A stretch of 64,000 bases of DNA from Ananas comosus (lineage: Eukaryota; Streptophyta; Magnoliopsida; Poales; Bromeliaceae): assembly GCF_001540865.1 (NCBI RefSeq), contig NC_033623.1:1487933-1551932 (forward strand). The letters run 5' to 3'. Positions 1 to 12,708 of the stretch are shown piece after piece. The number at the start of each line of letters is the position of its first letter. Within the stretch, counting starts at the first letter, position 1. The translations under genes and the position numbers were made by a program. Under the pieces are notes generated by a model, which saw only the letters and a program-made list of their open reading frames with translations, made no database searches and was not told where the DNA came from.

Positions 1-845
1 GGGTACGTTACCTGTTGGGTGTGAGAGAGTTTGAGTCGATTACTTGACTTTGCTAGTTGGAGCCTGATTGAGCTCGACAGAGATACGCTGCATACTCGTT
101 GGGTAGCGCCCGAGTGCCACTCCGGAGTCAGGCTTTGTGCTTTCGCGTTGGTGTCGCTCATGCCAGTTGGACTTGCTCTCCACAAGACCAGTTAGTGTGG
201 GGGTAGCTGGATAGTCGCAACGGGGCAGGGACGGGTGTATTCACAGTCCCAGGGACGGGTATGTTTACAGTCCCGATTGGATTGGGTCAGATTTGACATT
301 TCCTATAATTGGTTAGTATAGAGCATGATAGTGTAGTGATTGATAGCGGTAGAGTGTATTTCCTGCTTTTCCTACTATTTTTGCTCCCTTCTGTAGACTT
401 AGTGGGTAGATCGATGTTGTTTTGGGCGGCACCCACTGAGGACTACCTGTTTTTACAGTAGTTCTCACGCCCAGTTGTTACTCCTGTTTTGCAGAGCCAC
501 AGGTGCCGGCTGCTGCATCTTCCGCCGATCAGGATCGAGGCAAGGGCTTTGCGAGCTAAAACCCTACCCGACAGTCAGAGCTAGAGGTTTTCCACTACTG
601 CAGGTAGTTGTTGTTTTGGAGTTTATGTACATAGTTGTTTAACTCGCCAGTGCGAGTAACCTTGTATTTTGGATTCTAGCTATGTATATGAAACTCAGTT
701 ATTTAGTTTTTTTGAGCAGCTCTATGCTACTGTTTGTAGTATCGTATTTCTACAGGTACTTTGACGCTTCGTATACAAGGAAAATTTCTTTGTATACGGC
801 GGATTTGTCGGCGTGCCCGGGGAACGAGATATCCGGGGCGTGACA
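1..845 (+). repeat. 3' part of a Ty3/gypsy LTR (cut by window edge)
   Basis: From about position 64 this aligns by eye with the right part of the LTR at 12061-13928, sharing the stretch around 'gagctcgacagagatacgc' and the end 'ccgggg(cg)tgaca'. The terminal CA is at 844-845. The flank that follows differs from the flank of the other two LTR ends, so this is an independent insertion. The left part lies outside the window. Confidence 0.8.
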
Positions 846-1914
846 GGAAGAGGAGGTGGCGCCGCCCTCGTTACCATCGTCAAGGGCCGCCGGCACCTGT
901 GGAGAAGGAGATAAGAGTAAGAGGAGGTGGCGCCGCCTTTTCTACGTTGTCGCAGGCCGCGGAGGCAATAAAGGAGGCGTTGAGGGTCAGAGAAAAAAAA
1001 AGAACAAAGAAAAACGAAAAAAGAGATAGGAAGGTCGTTTCTGTGTTTCAACGCTTCGTGCAGCGCACGGGGTAAAAAGGCTCGCGTTAGTGAAGGATGG
1101 GGGTCAGAGGGGGAAGGGGAGGAGAGGTTCAAGAGAAGAGGAAGAAAAAGAAGAAGATGATGCAATGAGAGTCGGAGAATAGTGCAATTTTTTCTATAAC
1201 AGTATAGTTTTTGTCGAAAAAGTGTAACTTTATTTTAAAGAGTATAATTTTCATTTCAAAGAATTCAACGTTTATATTAAACAATGCAATTTTCTTATAA
1301 AATAGTGCAATTTTATGTTAACGGTGCAACCTTCATCTTGTTTTTAATTTTTTTATTTTTAGACTTTTCGGTAGTAGCAACAATAAATAATGATTTTCAA
1401 AGAGATTTTTTTTTTTCTTTTTTACTTTTTATTCTTTTTTTTTTCTACCCTCTGCATATTTGTTCGCTTCTTGGAGATGGGCGCGACTTTTTTTTTTTCT
1501 CACCCTTATGGGCGGCGAGTACCTTCTTAGCAACGACCTCAGCGCTTTAGTCCGCTCTCCCTTCACCCGGGCCGCTTCAAGTTCTCCTTCTCCTTCTCTG
1601 GCACTGGCGGAGGCAGAGGCGGAGGAGGCAGTGCCGCCCTCGTTACTGTCGCCGAGGGCTACCAGCACTAGCAGAGAATGAGATAGAGGAAGAGGAGGTG
1701 GCGGCGCCCTCGTTACCGTAGCCAAAGGGAGGCGGTGGAGGAGACAATGAGAGTCGGAGTTAAAAAAAAAGAACGAAGGAAAAAAAAGAGCGAGAAAGAA
1801 ATAAAAGTATTTTGGTCAGTTTGTTAAAAATTTGGTCCGAATCAGGAAAATCCAAAATAGCAGTCCACTTTTGCAAAATTGCACAACTAGTGGATTTTTT
1901 TATGCAAATTGGCC
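846..1914. mobile_element. Right portion of a non-autonomous MULE-like element
   Basis: The right end (1805-1914) is a diverged reverse-complement version of the terminal repeat of the complete MULE at 39689-42967: it ends 'ttatgcaaattggcc', and the target side would start at 1915. The body holds GC-rich purine-biased stretches (846-980 and 1600-1790) that resemble each other, separated by AT-rich sequence with repeats of 'agtgcaattttt'. No left terminus beginning ggccaatttgcat was found, so the left end is probably lost or interrupted by the LTR ending at 845. Open frames here are low-complexity and not genes. Confidence 0.5.
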
Positions 1915-2046
1915 TTTTATTATTCATGTTATTTCTACTTGCCATTTGATTTCTTTTTTATTTATTTTGTGAAGAATGCATATCAATAGGTTTCCTATTT
2001 AGTGCGAGAATCCCGCTGAGTGACCAACACCTTCGAAAATCTCTAT

Positions 2047-2240
2047 ACACTACAAAAGAACTAAATATAAGAACGTTTTATAGACAACGATTGAAAAAAG
2101 TGTCTCCAAGCGTCCCTGTAATATAGCAACTACCAACGCTTTAAAAAATATCATCATATAAACTTTTTATTGTATCAAACTAATTTATTAAATGATAACT
2201 TTATTATTACTTTTAATTTTTTAATATTTTAAATGTCAGA
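2047..2240. mobile_element. Truncated CACTA-type MITE
   Basis: Begins cactacaaaag and carries 'agcgtccc' and 'caacgcttta' like the complete element at 55719-56127, in opposite orientation. The second terminus is missing. Confidence 0.45.
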
Positions 2241-2245
2241 ATTTA

Positions 2246-2690
2246 CTACAACAAAAACGGTGTATAGCGACACTTTAAATATTGGTACAGATAAAAAAAA
2301 GTGCTGATGGCTAAACTGCCGACACTCTTTAAAAGTGTTGCCATATATGGGGTGGCTATATGTAGGGCCGCTTTAATGTTTGGCACCCACTCCTCCAGGG
2401 TCCTGTGGCGGAGGGTCACGTGGCGATCATAATCCTCTAAGATCCCTGCGAGATTGTTGTGGCCGAACTTTAGCCGCCGGAATCCTATCTCGTCGGCTGC
2501 GGCGGCGGAGGAGGAGAAGGAAAGATGGTGGGTGTTTTTTTTTTTTTTTTTTTTTCTATTTGTAATCGGGTTGAGGGTGTCTGGGTGGGGTTGGTTGAGT
2601 ATAAGAAATTTTTATTTTTAATTGTATTGGACTTTATATTTAGGTCTTAGTAGATTAATTTTTAAAAAAATTGGCATAAGTATAGTACAT
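2246..2690. mobile_element. CACTA-type MITE, right end degraded
   Basis: Starts ctacaacaaaaacgg and follows the same order as the complete element at 43148-43658: 'tatagcgacacttt', 'aaaagtgttg', a GC-rich core with 'ctgcggcggcggagg', a T-tract, then 'tttatatttaggtcttagtagat'. The final ttgtagtg is not recognisable. Confidence 0.5.
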
Positions 2691-2769
2691 CGTCGAATCG
2701 AAAGCTCTATCATTGAAAATAACTTATAGAGTACGAGGGCTCCAATACTCATAATAGTATAGTAGCTAT

Positions 2770-2770
<1 letters not shown>

Positions 2771-2827
<57 letters not shown>
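2771..2827. repeat. (TA)n microsatellite
   Basis: An uninterrupted TA run directly abutting the palindromic MITE that starts at 2828. Confidence 0.95.
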
Positions 2828-3475
<648 letters not shown>

Positions 3476-3680
3476 GTTACTATACTATTAATAGTTTGGT
3501 GATATTAAGTTTCGGCTCTTGGATGAAGGAATGTGCAGTTAGAACGATAGTGGTCTTCTAGAATTGAGTGGATGGTTGGTTGAATATTATGATCTAATTG
3601 GTAGAAATGGTCAAAAGAGTATATCTAACAGTGGAAAATTTGATAGCACCAAATGCTTGGTACTATTATAGTATAGTAGC
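3476..3680. mobile_element. Short MITE, family F2
   Basis: About 205 bp with imperfect terminal inverted repeats: gttactatactat on the left, atagtatagtagc on the right. The interior 'gtgcagttagaacgatagtggtcttctag' type sequence also occurs near 63870 and 52950. A (TA)n run lies on the left. Confidence 0.55.
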
Positions 3681-3704
3681 CGGACTCTATGTATATAAAT
3701 ATAT

Positions 3705-4158
3705 CTAGGGTTTAGCTGGAATGCTATCGGTAGCAAAGGGACTCTGTTGCCTCCCATTTATTTTCGATGATAGAGCCTCCAAATCGACGATCGGTATCGT
3801 TGAATATGATTTATACCACTTGAAGTATTTAGAAATCAAATTTCAACTCATTTCGATATTATTAACCTAATGATCAAAAAGTTCAAAATTTATAATTTTA
3901 ATAGTCAATATAAAGCATTTTTTTATTTAACGGTGTAAAGATATCCAAATCAATTGAATTTTGATTAGAAAATTTTTTAAATTATTTAGAATAAAATTTA
4001 TACTCTCGATCTTGATTACAAGACTCCTATCATCACTTTTTAGATGATATTTATTTTCAGCCGTTCATTTTTGTGTCTACTTGATGGACAAGAAATAATA
4101 CCGAAAAAGTATGAAATTTGATTTTTAAATGCTTCAAGTGGTATAGATTATATTCAAC
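3705..4158. mobile_element. Palindromic F1 MITE, right end cut at a single N
   Basis: The left arm 'ggaatgctatcggtagcaaa' and the inverted right-arm sequence to 'gatagattatattcaac' are present, then the sequence breaks at the single N at 4159. The terminal part of the right arm is missing. Confidence 0.6.
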
Positions 4159-4159
4159 N

Positions 4160-5412
4160 AAGAGAAAGATACGCTAAAATACTTAATAGTATGTGAATAA
4201 TGTTTAACACATACTTTTTGACCGGTGGATGCCTAAGATTTTGTAGGTGCATGGTTAGTAGAATAGTAATAAATCAAGGGTGAAATAGTGGATAGTAAAG
4301 ATAATATGAAAATATTCACTGATACAGAAAAAATATGGAATGATATATGTAACAAAAAAGAAAAAGTTATCCATTAAAAAACAGGAATTTAAACTTTATT
4401 CCTTTACGTTATTTGTTTTGTGTAAGAAAAAAAAGAGAAACCAACATTTTTTTGTCAAAAATGAGGTTGGTTTATCCAAAAATTTACAATAAAAAATTAA
4501 ATTTTGAAAAAGTTAAATACATCTGTCATATTTTGTTGGAAAATATCTATCATATCGTAGCTCAAATTTAAATAGTTATTGCTAGAAAATTTATATAAAC
4601 AATTATATATATATATATATATATAGTATAATAATATATATATATATATATCTAATTATATATAATATATATTGAATATCTTTATATATTTTTCAAATTC
4701 CCACGAATCCAAAATTTCAATATGTGTTTTAAACTAAACGTATCGAAATTTTAGTTCACCTTTAATTGAAATTTAAAATTTAACTAATCCACTTTAATTA
4801 AAACTTTAATTATTTGAGTTAGATAGTAAATAAATTCTATAATTATCAATTATTAGATTATTACAATTCTACCAACTCCCACTAACCTCATATAAGTTAG
4901 TGCTTGATTCGTATAAAGAAGAGGGTAATAAGCTCTTATTTAGCTACCCAAATGCTATTTTTTGAGTAGGAGGTTGTAGTTTTTCTTTATTTCTAATAAG
5001 AAGGAATAAGGGTGGAACAGCTGTTCCACTCTCCTCTGAAAATAAGCTTAATTAAAGTTTAAACCTAACTTTGATTATTATAATTAATCTATTTTAATAT
5101 ATTTAAGTCCTTATCTATTGCTTAATTAAATAGTTAAGGGATTAATTAATTTATTACCTATGGTTAAGTAGCTCATTAAAAATTAATAATTTAATGTGTT
5201 TATCTAGTAACTAATATTTATATTGGTCAATTAATTAATATTTTGACTAATTAAATTAATTTCTTACCTAATCATCTAACTAATCATCTAACTAATCAAA
5301 TAATTTACTAATCAAATAAAAAATTAAGTTATATTTTAGAATTAAATAATATAATTAATTAATAATAGATTTTTTATTATCTTATACAATACTCATAGAT
5401 AATAAATGTGGT
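4160..5412. other. AT-rich intergenic sequence
   Basis: No gene or intact element seen. It contains short TA runs at 4600-4650, and a short stretch at 4880-5030 ('gagggtaataagctcttatt') that may be a MITE remnant but has no clear ends. Confidence 0.6.
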
Positions 5413-6849
5413 ATACGCGACTAACCCTAATTTATTTGTAGGCAAGGTACTACCTGGTGATGCAGCTAACATTATTTCTAGATTAAAGGCTTTTCCGTGC
5501 ATCATGTGGTGGGTTGAGAGAATCCCAGTGCCATATAGCTCCAAAAAAATAAACCTTTATTTTTTGAGCAGATTCTTTTTTATTGACATTATTTTTAAAT
5601 GAACGTATGAATCGAATAATATGGTATCTTTCTCTCTAAAAAAAAAAAAATTGTTCTTTAACGGTGAATGCGTGAATTACAATTAAAATCTCTTCAAATA
5701 AATTGAACTTAAGAAATTGATCTAATTAGAAACAGCTAGAAATAAGCTTAAGACTATGCCCATCCCTAAAATACATGAGAGCGAAATATGAACTAAAAAT
5801 GATTAACTCATATGTAGGTACGGTCTACAATATTTACCACCTCAGAGTTTAATACTGAATATATATATATATATATATATATTATCATTTTTATCAACCA
5901 AAATTTATTTTTATCCACTCTCGCCTGGTGAAAAAGATAGTAGAAAACAGGTTTGGACAAAAAATAAAGGCTTAATTATAGTATAATATTATTTATACTG
6001 TACTTTAGAGTTTTTTATTTATTACACTTTTTTTTTTCAAATATACCATGAAAATATTACGTTTTTTCAATCTTTACATTACATACAATAAATTAATAAT
6101 AGTATATAGCTATGCTAAAAAATACTGCTTGAAATTAGCAAAACACATATTAGGCACCTTTTGACTAAAAAAAAAAAAGTTAAAAATAGTTTGATAGATC
6201 TTTCAATGAGTCTATTATTAAGGCTCCATTTTGATATTCTAGCTATCTTTCTAATGCCTCTTAAAATCGAAAAAAAAAAAAGCTTCTCCCTAAAGTATAA
6301 GATTTGTTATCGTAATTTAAAGATTAGCGAGAAAACAATGGTTTAGTGATATCTTTAAAGAAAAAATAAAGTAAGGGGTAGCAAATAGAATTAAATTTGA
6401 AGTATAATATACAAATCGATAAAAAAAGTTAGTTTAATGACGTTCATAATAAATCAAAATAACATTGAATTATAATATATTGGTAGTTGGATGTAATTAA
6501 ACTTAAAATAATGGGCACACTGAACTTTGCCGAATTGTTGTTCAAAAAATTATACTTAATTATTTTGCGATTTAATTAGCATTCAGTTTTCTACTTGCCA
6601 TCATGTTGTTTAAAAAGTTACACTTAACTATTTTATAATTTTATTTTTACTTAACCGTAAAAATTTATTATTAAACAAGGTATCACACGACTCTCAACAA
6701 ATTTTACTTTACTATCCTATTTAACGTCATATTTTTTTGAAAAATAAAAAATAAGTTATAAAATAATTAAATTTATTTGTTTGAACTATCTGGTAATAAA
6801 CTAAAGAGGAATATAAGGGACAAATTAAAGTTTGTCCTAAATTAAATTT
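5413..6849. repeat. Duplicated block A, copy 1
   Basis: Near-identical to 18466-19850 over its length, with small indels. Its last part also matches 14163-14540. It opens with 'gcgactaaccctaa' and ends abruptly at 6849, where gypsy internal sequence begins. In the other copies the sequence instead continues 'ttaagccatctagtgtcatc'. The short open frame at 5408-5602 is shared with the second copy (18396-18653), but the first part is altered by small indels. I do not recognise a protein. Confidence 0.8.
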
Positions 6850-7012
6850 TGGGCGGAGTGAGTGATTGAAGGGGTTCCTGTTTTGGCCTGAAAAATTATG
6901 TTGGCGGCAGACGACATAATTTTGGAGGAAAACAGGGGCCGCCTTCCAGACTTTCGTTGATTGGGTCGAGAGTGTTTGTATTGTATCTGATCCCGTTCTG
7001 TTTCTTTCAGCT

Positions 7013-8539
7013 ATGTATCGTCGCCGAGGTCGACTGTCATTACGGGAGCGTGCCCAGTTGATGCAGGATCGTGTGGGACCTTCCGAGATGCCAGAGTAGA
7101 CGGAGCACAGTACTCGACCGGAGGCGAGTGTACCCTCTGTTGTGGAGCCGAGTGCCCGATCTGAGGCTAGCGCATCCCCCGATCTGAGTGCTTAGTTAGC
7201 TGCCTTGACTGAGATGACGAGGCGGCAGGGGGAGTTGTTGGAGAGGATGTGCAAGAGGGTCGTTCCACACCCGAGTTCAGCACCGAGGGCCCCAGAGGCA
7301 GCTCCAACTCCTACTACTTCGGTAGCAGGACCGGCCGCAGCTATACCCCCACCAGTGGAGGTTTCGGTGGCGCTAGTTGCGCCTTCTAGAGGGCCAGTGC
7401 AGATGACTGAGGCCGAGCAGGAGAGGTTGACTAAGAGATTTGCTCGTTTTCGCCGTTTTGACCCGCCGATCTTTGATGGCAGCTGCACAGAGGCGTGGGT
7501 TGTTGAGGGCTGGGTCAGTGCGATGGAGAAGCTCTTCGAGGATCTATTCATTCCAAAGAGGGAGCAGGTACCTCTGTGTGTTCACTGCTTGTCGGGCGAC
7601 GCTCACGCCTGGTGGAGAAGAGTGAGGCGAGATTACGGGCTGGTAGCACTGGAGATGCGGTGGGACGAGTTCTGTGGAATGCTGTTTGGGATGTATTTTC
7701 CAAACAGTGTGAAGCAGAAGCTCGAGGAAGACCCAAAGAGGATCTAGCAGGGAGATCGGTCAGTGCAGGAGTACATTCGGGAGTTTACTCGACTCCTGAA
7801 CTGTGTTCCATTCGTGGCTAGAGACGAGGCGCAACGGGTGTATCTTTTTTAGCAGGGTTTGAGACCCGAGATTTTCAGATTTGTCCATGCGCAGAGGTTG
7901 AGGACCTTGGATGCATCTATGGAGCAAGCACTTTGGGTTGAGATAGGTGATGCTTCGATCCGGGAGAGGACCCAGTTGCAGGGGCAGAGTCAGGACAGGA
8001 AGCGCCCAGTCACAGATGACGGAGGACAGTCGAGCAGCAGGCGTCCACCGAGACCTACACGAGCACGTTCCCAGGGTCGTGGATCTTCGGGACGTCAGCG
8101 TTCTAGGGGACCTCGTCAGCAGAGGCAGTTTCAGGGGCCACAGCAGTATGTGATTTGTGGGGGATCGCACGGGGCCCGGCAGTGTGAGNTTTCAAATGAT
8201 GGAGGGCAGTCGAGCAGCAGGCGTCCGCCGAGGCCTCCACGATCACGCTCTCAGGGTCGTGGATCTTCGGGACGTCAGCGTTCTAGGGGACCTCGTCAGC
8301 AGAGGCAGTTTCAGGGGCCACAGCAGTATGTGATTTGTGGGGGATCGCACGGGGCCCGGCAGTGTGAGCAGCGTGAGGGCCGGTGTTTTGGGTGTGGACA
8401 GCCAGGACATATGAGGTCAGCGTGTCCCCGAGCAGCATCACCAGCCCCATCCACCGCATCATCGCAGCCAGCATCCCCACAGTTTTCGGGAGCAGTTCCG
8501 AGTTTCCGTCAGGAGGACAGGTTGTCTGTGCCGCGTTAG
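7013..8539 (+). pseudogene. gag: gypsy gag (broken)
   Basis: The leader ends with the probable start ATG at 7013 (MYRRRGRLSLRERAQ), which meets a stop after 28 codons. An open frame at 7205-7747 carries the gag core: 'FARFRRFDPPIFDG' followed by the conserved Trp-rich 'GDAHAWWRRVRRDYG'. A further open piece (7859-8539) ends with an Arg/Ser/Gln-rich nucleocapsid and one complete zinc knuckle, CFGCGQPGHMRSAC (CX2CX4HX4C). A second, incomplete knuckle (CGGSHGARQC) precedes it. A block of about 170 bp of the Arg-rich part is present twice (8018-8188 and 8198-8368) around a single N at 8189. At least three in-frame stops separate the pieces, so no functional capsid protein is made. Confidence 0.85.
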
Positions 8540-8587
8540 GCTGAGCGGCGACAGCAGGCTCTGAGTGGCAGAATCTATGCAGCTTAG

Positions 8588-9097
8588 GTGGAGGACTCTA
8601 CAGCAGCCGACCGGGTGGTGGCAGGTATTGTTTTGATTTTCAGCATTAGAGCTCATACCCTTTTTGATACCGGAGCATCTCATTCTTTTGTTAGCCGAGC
8701 ATTCGCATTGTTGTATGGTCTAGAGTTAGGAGCATTGTCACAGGCACGAGAGGTGCAGATCCCAGACCATGTTTTGCAGGTTGTCGAGTGTTGCTGGTCT
8801 TGTCCGGTGCAGTTGGATTCGTGGATCATGCCCGCAGACTTGTTGGTGTTAGGACAGCTGCAGGACTTCGACGTTGTGCTCGGTATGGATTGGCTGGCGC
8901 GGTACTATGCTACTATCGATTGTGGAGCGAGTACAGTGACGTTCCGCGAGCAAGGCCAGGAGGAGTTCACTTTTAGAGGGTGCAGAAGCACGCTGTTTGC
9001 CACCTGGATATCTTCGGCGAGGGCTCGACAGATGCTGAGTAGTGGATGTATTGCTTTTCTAGCGACGGTTGTAGAGGTGCCTATGGCGGCGCCGTGA
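8588..9097 (+). pseudogene. gypsy aspartic protease (fragment)
   Basis: The active-site motif DTGASHSFVS is at about residue 29-38, in the retropepsin-like domain typical of plant gypsy polyproteins. 'DFDVVLGMDWLARY' follows and the frame continues to 'MAAP' before a stop at 9098. It is separated from gag by stops at 8538-8587 and from RT by a stop near 9098. The motif itself is intact. Inferred role in a live element: cleavage of the Gag-Pol polyprotein. Confidence 0.85.
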
Positions 9098-9133
9098 CTC
9101 GAGGATATCCCTATAGTCCGCGAGTTTCAGGAT

Positions 9134-10886
9134 GTGTTTTTTCCTGAGTTGACTACGATGCCGCCGGAGAGGGAGATAGAGTTTGTGATTGATGTAGTTC
9201 CTGGAACTGCACCAATCTCGAAGGCACCTTATCGGATGGCACCGGCAGAGCTGAGAGAGTTAAAGGCACAGCTTCAGGATCTGATGGATAGGGGGTTTGT
9301 GAGACCCAGTGTGTCTCCATGGGGAGCGCCGGTATTGTTTGTGAAGAAGAAGGATGGTTCACTTAGGCTGTGTGTGGATTACCGGGAGCTAAATAAAGTG
9401 ACCATCAAGAACACGTATCCTTTGCCGCGCATTGATGATTTGTTTGATCAGTTACAGGGATCTTGTGTCTTCTCGAAGATTGATCTCCAGTCAGGTTACC
9501 ACCAGTTGATCAGTGAGGGCCGAGGATGTTCCCAAGACTGCTTTTCGGACTCGGTACGGGCATTATGAGTTTACAGTGATGTCTTTTGGATTGACAAATA
9601 CCCCTGCCGTATTCATGGATTTGATGAATAGAGTTTTCAAGCCGTTCTTGGACAGATTTGTGATAGTCTTCATCGACGATATCTTGATATACTCCCGGAG
9701 CGATGCCGAGCATGAGCAGCACTTGAGGATTGTCCTACAGCTTTTACGAGAGAAGAAGTTGTATGCCAAGTTAAAGAAGTGCGAGTTCTGGTTACGAGAG
9801 GTAGCTTTCTTGGGACACGTGATTTCAGCAGAGGGGGTACCAGTGGACCCGAGGAAGATTGATTCTATTTGGGATTGGCCCAGACCGACGACGACGACTG
9901 AGGTGAGGAGTTTTCTGGGACTGGCAGGATATTACTGTCGGTTTGTGGAAGGCTTTGCGGAGCTTTTCACACCCCTTTCTCGATTGACTCGAAAGGGGAT
10001 TCGGTTTGTCTGGAGTGATGATTGAAAGAGGAGCTTTGATGAGTTGAGACAGAGATTGATGTCAGCTCCTATCCTTGCCCTTCCTGTGATGGGGGAAGGA
10101 TTTGTGATCTATAGTGATGTGTCGCACAGTGGATTGGATTGTGTGCTGATGCAGCATGGTAGGGTAATTGCTTATGCTTCACGGCAGTTAAAGGATTATG
10201 AGAAGAATTACCCTACGCATGACTTGGAGCTTGCCGCGGTTGTCTTTGCCTTGAAGTTGTGGCGGCATTACTTGTACGACGAGCACTGTGAGGTTTTCAC
10301 CGATCATAAAAGTCTTAAGTATCTATTCACTCAAAGGGAGTTGAATTTGAGACAGCGCCGGTGGTTGGAGTTACTGAAGGACTATGACATTAGTATTCTA
10401 TATCACCCCGACAAGGCGAATGTAGTGGCAGATGCGTTGAGTAGGAAGGCAGTGCAGAGTTGGAGTATGTTGATTACTCAGCAGAGACCGTTGCTTGAGG
10501 AGTTGCAGCGGCTGAGACTTGAGATATTGTCCCCTGGGTCTACTGCGATACTGATGTCTCTAGTTTTGTTGCCCACTCTGTTGGATAGGATCCGTGAGAG
10601 ACAGAGTGGAGATCCATACCTGTTGAGGATTCGAGAGCAATTAGACATGGGGCAGGCTGAGGGTTTTGCTGTGGACAGTTCGGGAGTACTACGGTACAGG
10701 GACCGACTGTGTGTGCCTGTGGATTCAGAAATCCGAGAGGACATTTTGAGAGAGGCTTATTGTTCTGCTTATACGGTTCATCCGAATGGAACCAAGATGT
10801 ATAAGGACTTAAAGGCACAGTTCTGGTGGAAAGGAATGAAGATGGATATTGGCAGGTATGTGGCTCAGTATTTGACTTGCCAATAG
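9134..10886 (+). pseudogene. gypsy reverse transcriptase-RNase H (frameshifted)
   Basis: The RT fingers and palm begin in one frame ('[19 protein letters not shown]', '[13 protein letters not shown]') and shift to another frame at about 9505-9515, where the conserved 'YHQLRIR'-type junction is disturbed by a small indel. The second frame holds the catalytic FIDDILIYS. It ends in a stop at 10023, then a third open piece (10044-10886) carries RNase H with the acidic residues in IYSDVS, DLELAAV, FTDHKSL and VADALSR. The segment ends in the integrase zinc-binding region at a stop after 'YLTCQ'. Confidence 0.9.
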
Positions 10887-12008
10887 GTAAAGGCCGAGCA
10901 TCAGGTGCCTGTTGGCAAGCTTCAAAACTTACCAGTACCCGAGTGGAAATGGGAGCAGATTACGATGGATTTTGTTGTGGGGTTACCGAGTGCACAGGGT
11001 GGCTACGATGCGATTTGGGTGATAGTGGACAGACTGACCAAGTCTGCTCACTTCTTACCAGTTCAGACCACCTGGTCCAGAGAGAGACTCGCGCAGCTAT
11101 ACGTGGATGAGATTGTCAGGCTACACGACGTGCCGGTATCAATTGTATCAGACAGAGATCCGAGGTTCGTGTCCTAATTTTGGAGGAGTCTTCAGACAGC
11201 CTTGGGTACTCAGCTGCATTTCAACACGGCGTTCCACCCACAGACAGATGGTCAGTCAGAGAGGACCATTCAGACTCTAGAGGACATACTGAGGGCATGC
11301 GTCCTGAACTTTGGAGGAGGGTGGTACCGACATTTGAGACTGGTTGAGTTTGCGTACAACAACAGCTATCAAACGAGCATTCAGATGGCTCCGTTTGAAG
11401 CGTTGCATGGACGCAGATGTCGATCCCCTTTATTTTGAAGTGATGTGGGTGAGAGAAGGACATTAGGGCCTGAGATCTTGCTAGAGGCTGAGGAAAAGGT
11501 GAGGATTGTCCGACGACACCTTTTGACAGCCCAGAGCCGCCAAAGGAGCTACTCTGATACCCGGAGGTGAGACTTAGAGTTTCAGGTTGGAAATCATGTA
11601 TTTCTCAAAGTCTCGTCGTCCAGAGAGATTCGCCAATTTGGAGTACGTGGAAAGCTCAGTCCACGTTTCGTTGGCCCTTTTGAGGTATTAGAGCGAGTGG
11701 GACCAGTTGCATACAGGATCGCTCTACCCCCGCGACTAGCTGGCATTCACGATATCTTCCACGTCTCTGCATTGAGGAAATATATTTTCGATCCATCTCA
11801 CGTGATTGACTTCACTCCACTGGAGATTGGCGAGGATCTGAGATACGATGAGCGACCGTTGCGGATTCTTGCTCGGGAGTCGAAAGAATTGCGCAACCGG
11901 GTCATCCCGTATGTAAAGGTACAGTAGAGTAATCACGAGGAGCGGGAGGCGACTTGGAAGCCTGAGACGGTGATGAGGGAGTCCTATCCCTATCTATTCG
12001 ATTCCTAG
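10740..12008 (+). pseudogene. gypsy integrase and C-terminal region (broken)
   Basis: The N-terminal HHCC zinc finger is degenerate: where family members have His in 'EAH' and Cys in 'xCLTCQ', this copy reads EAYCSAYTVHP and QYLTCQ. The DDE core is split by stops: the first Asp is in [10 protein letters not shown] and the second in SDRDPRF (10905-11177). The Glu is in [13 protein letters not shown] (11202-11438). The C-terminal part (11697-11927) reads 'IALPPRLAGIHDIFHVSALR' and then 'RNRVIPYVKVQ'. After another stop the reading resumes with EATWKPE and ends near 12008, as in chromovirus integrase tails. Confidence 0.85.
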
Positions 12009-12048
12009 AGCTGAGGTATGTTTAAGTTTCGAGGACGAAACTTTTCGT

Positions 12049-12060
12049 AGTGGGGGAGGT
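12049..12060 (+). other. Polypurine tract of the gypsy element
   Basis: agtgggggaggt lies immediately before the LTR start tgtggtatcc, the expected primer site for plus-strand DNA synthesis. Confidence 0.75.
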
Positions 12061-12223
12061 TGTGGTATCCCTAGAGTTCCCTAGTTGAGGCTTGTCGACA
12101 GCTCTGGAGAGTGTCGGGACAAGTCGGAGTCGCGTTGGCGTGAAATACACGCAATACGAGCTCAGCCGGGACGTGAGAGCAGGACTTGGCATTGGAATCT
12201 GCAAACAGCAGATTTTCTGATGG

Positions 12224-12369
12224 TTGTATCGGTACAACCATCAAGGCGTACCGGTACACTTTCTGTACCGGTACAACATCAGGGGTGTACCGGTACACTT
12301 CGACAGATTTCGCGTAGCTGCTCTCGGGTTGCCATTTGTACCGGTACACTTGCTCGTGTATCGGTACAC
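12224..12369. promoter_or_regulatory. Six palindromic sites in the LTR U3
   Basis: Related sites of 10 to 14 bp centred on taccggta occur at 12224-12237, 12248-12257, 12264-12275, 12285-12298, 12338-12349 and 12356-12369. Two have the variant tatcggta. Their position upstream of the TATA-like box suggests binding sites for a dimeric DNA-binding protein. This is inference. Confidence 0.45.
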
Positions 12370-12698
12370 CAGGGTAGGTAAGAGGCTTTTTGGTAATTTC
12401 TTGCCTCGTACGTGTCGTTCCTTCCGTCCCTCACTACTTAGGCTGTGTAGTGCTGAGAGAGAGTGAGCTATCTGTTTCTTCTCCTCTCTCTCTCTAGCTT
12501 GGTCCGATCGTGAGGAGCTCGGGTGGAGTTGCCGTGGAGCATTTCGTCACCGACGTCATGTTGCGGAGCCGTTCGAGAGCGCGCTTGTTGCCGTAGCTTT
12601 GCGAGGAGACCGGGCGAGGGTGTGATTCCGCCGTTCTCGACGTCACACCGGATTGGATTTAGCTTTGAGGCGGGTTAATCATCAGTTTGTCTTCTAAG

Positions 12699-12708
12699 TA
12701 TATAAATA
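12699..12708 (+). promoter_or_regulatory. Probable TATA box of the gypsy LTR
   Basis: tatataaata in an otherwise GC-balanced LTR, about 640 bp from its start, downstream of the palindromic U3 sites. Confidence 0.5.

Noticed and set aside
761..1165. Open frames on both strands near the first LTR
   Set aside because: They run across the LTR end into purine-rich MULE sequence and have no recognisable protein.
5408..5602. Short open frame conserved in block A copies
   Set aside because: The copies are simply near-identical DNA, indels change the start, and no protein family is recognised.
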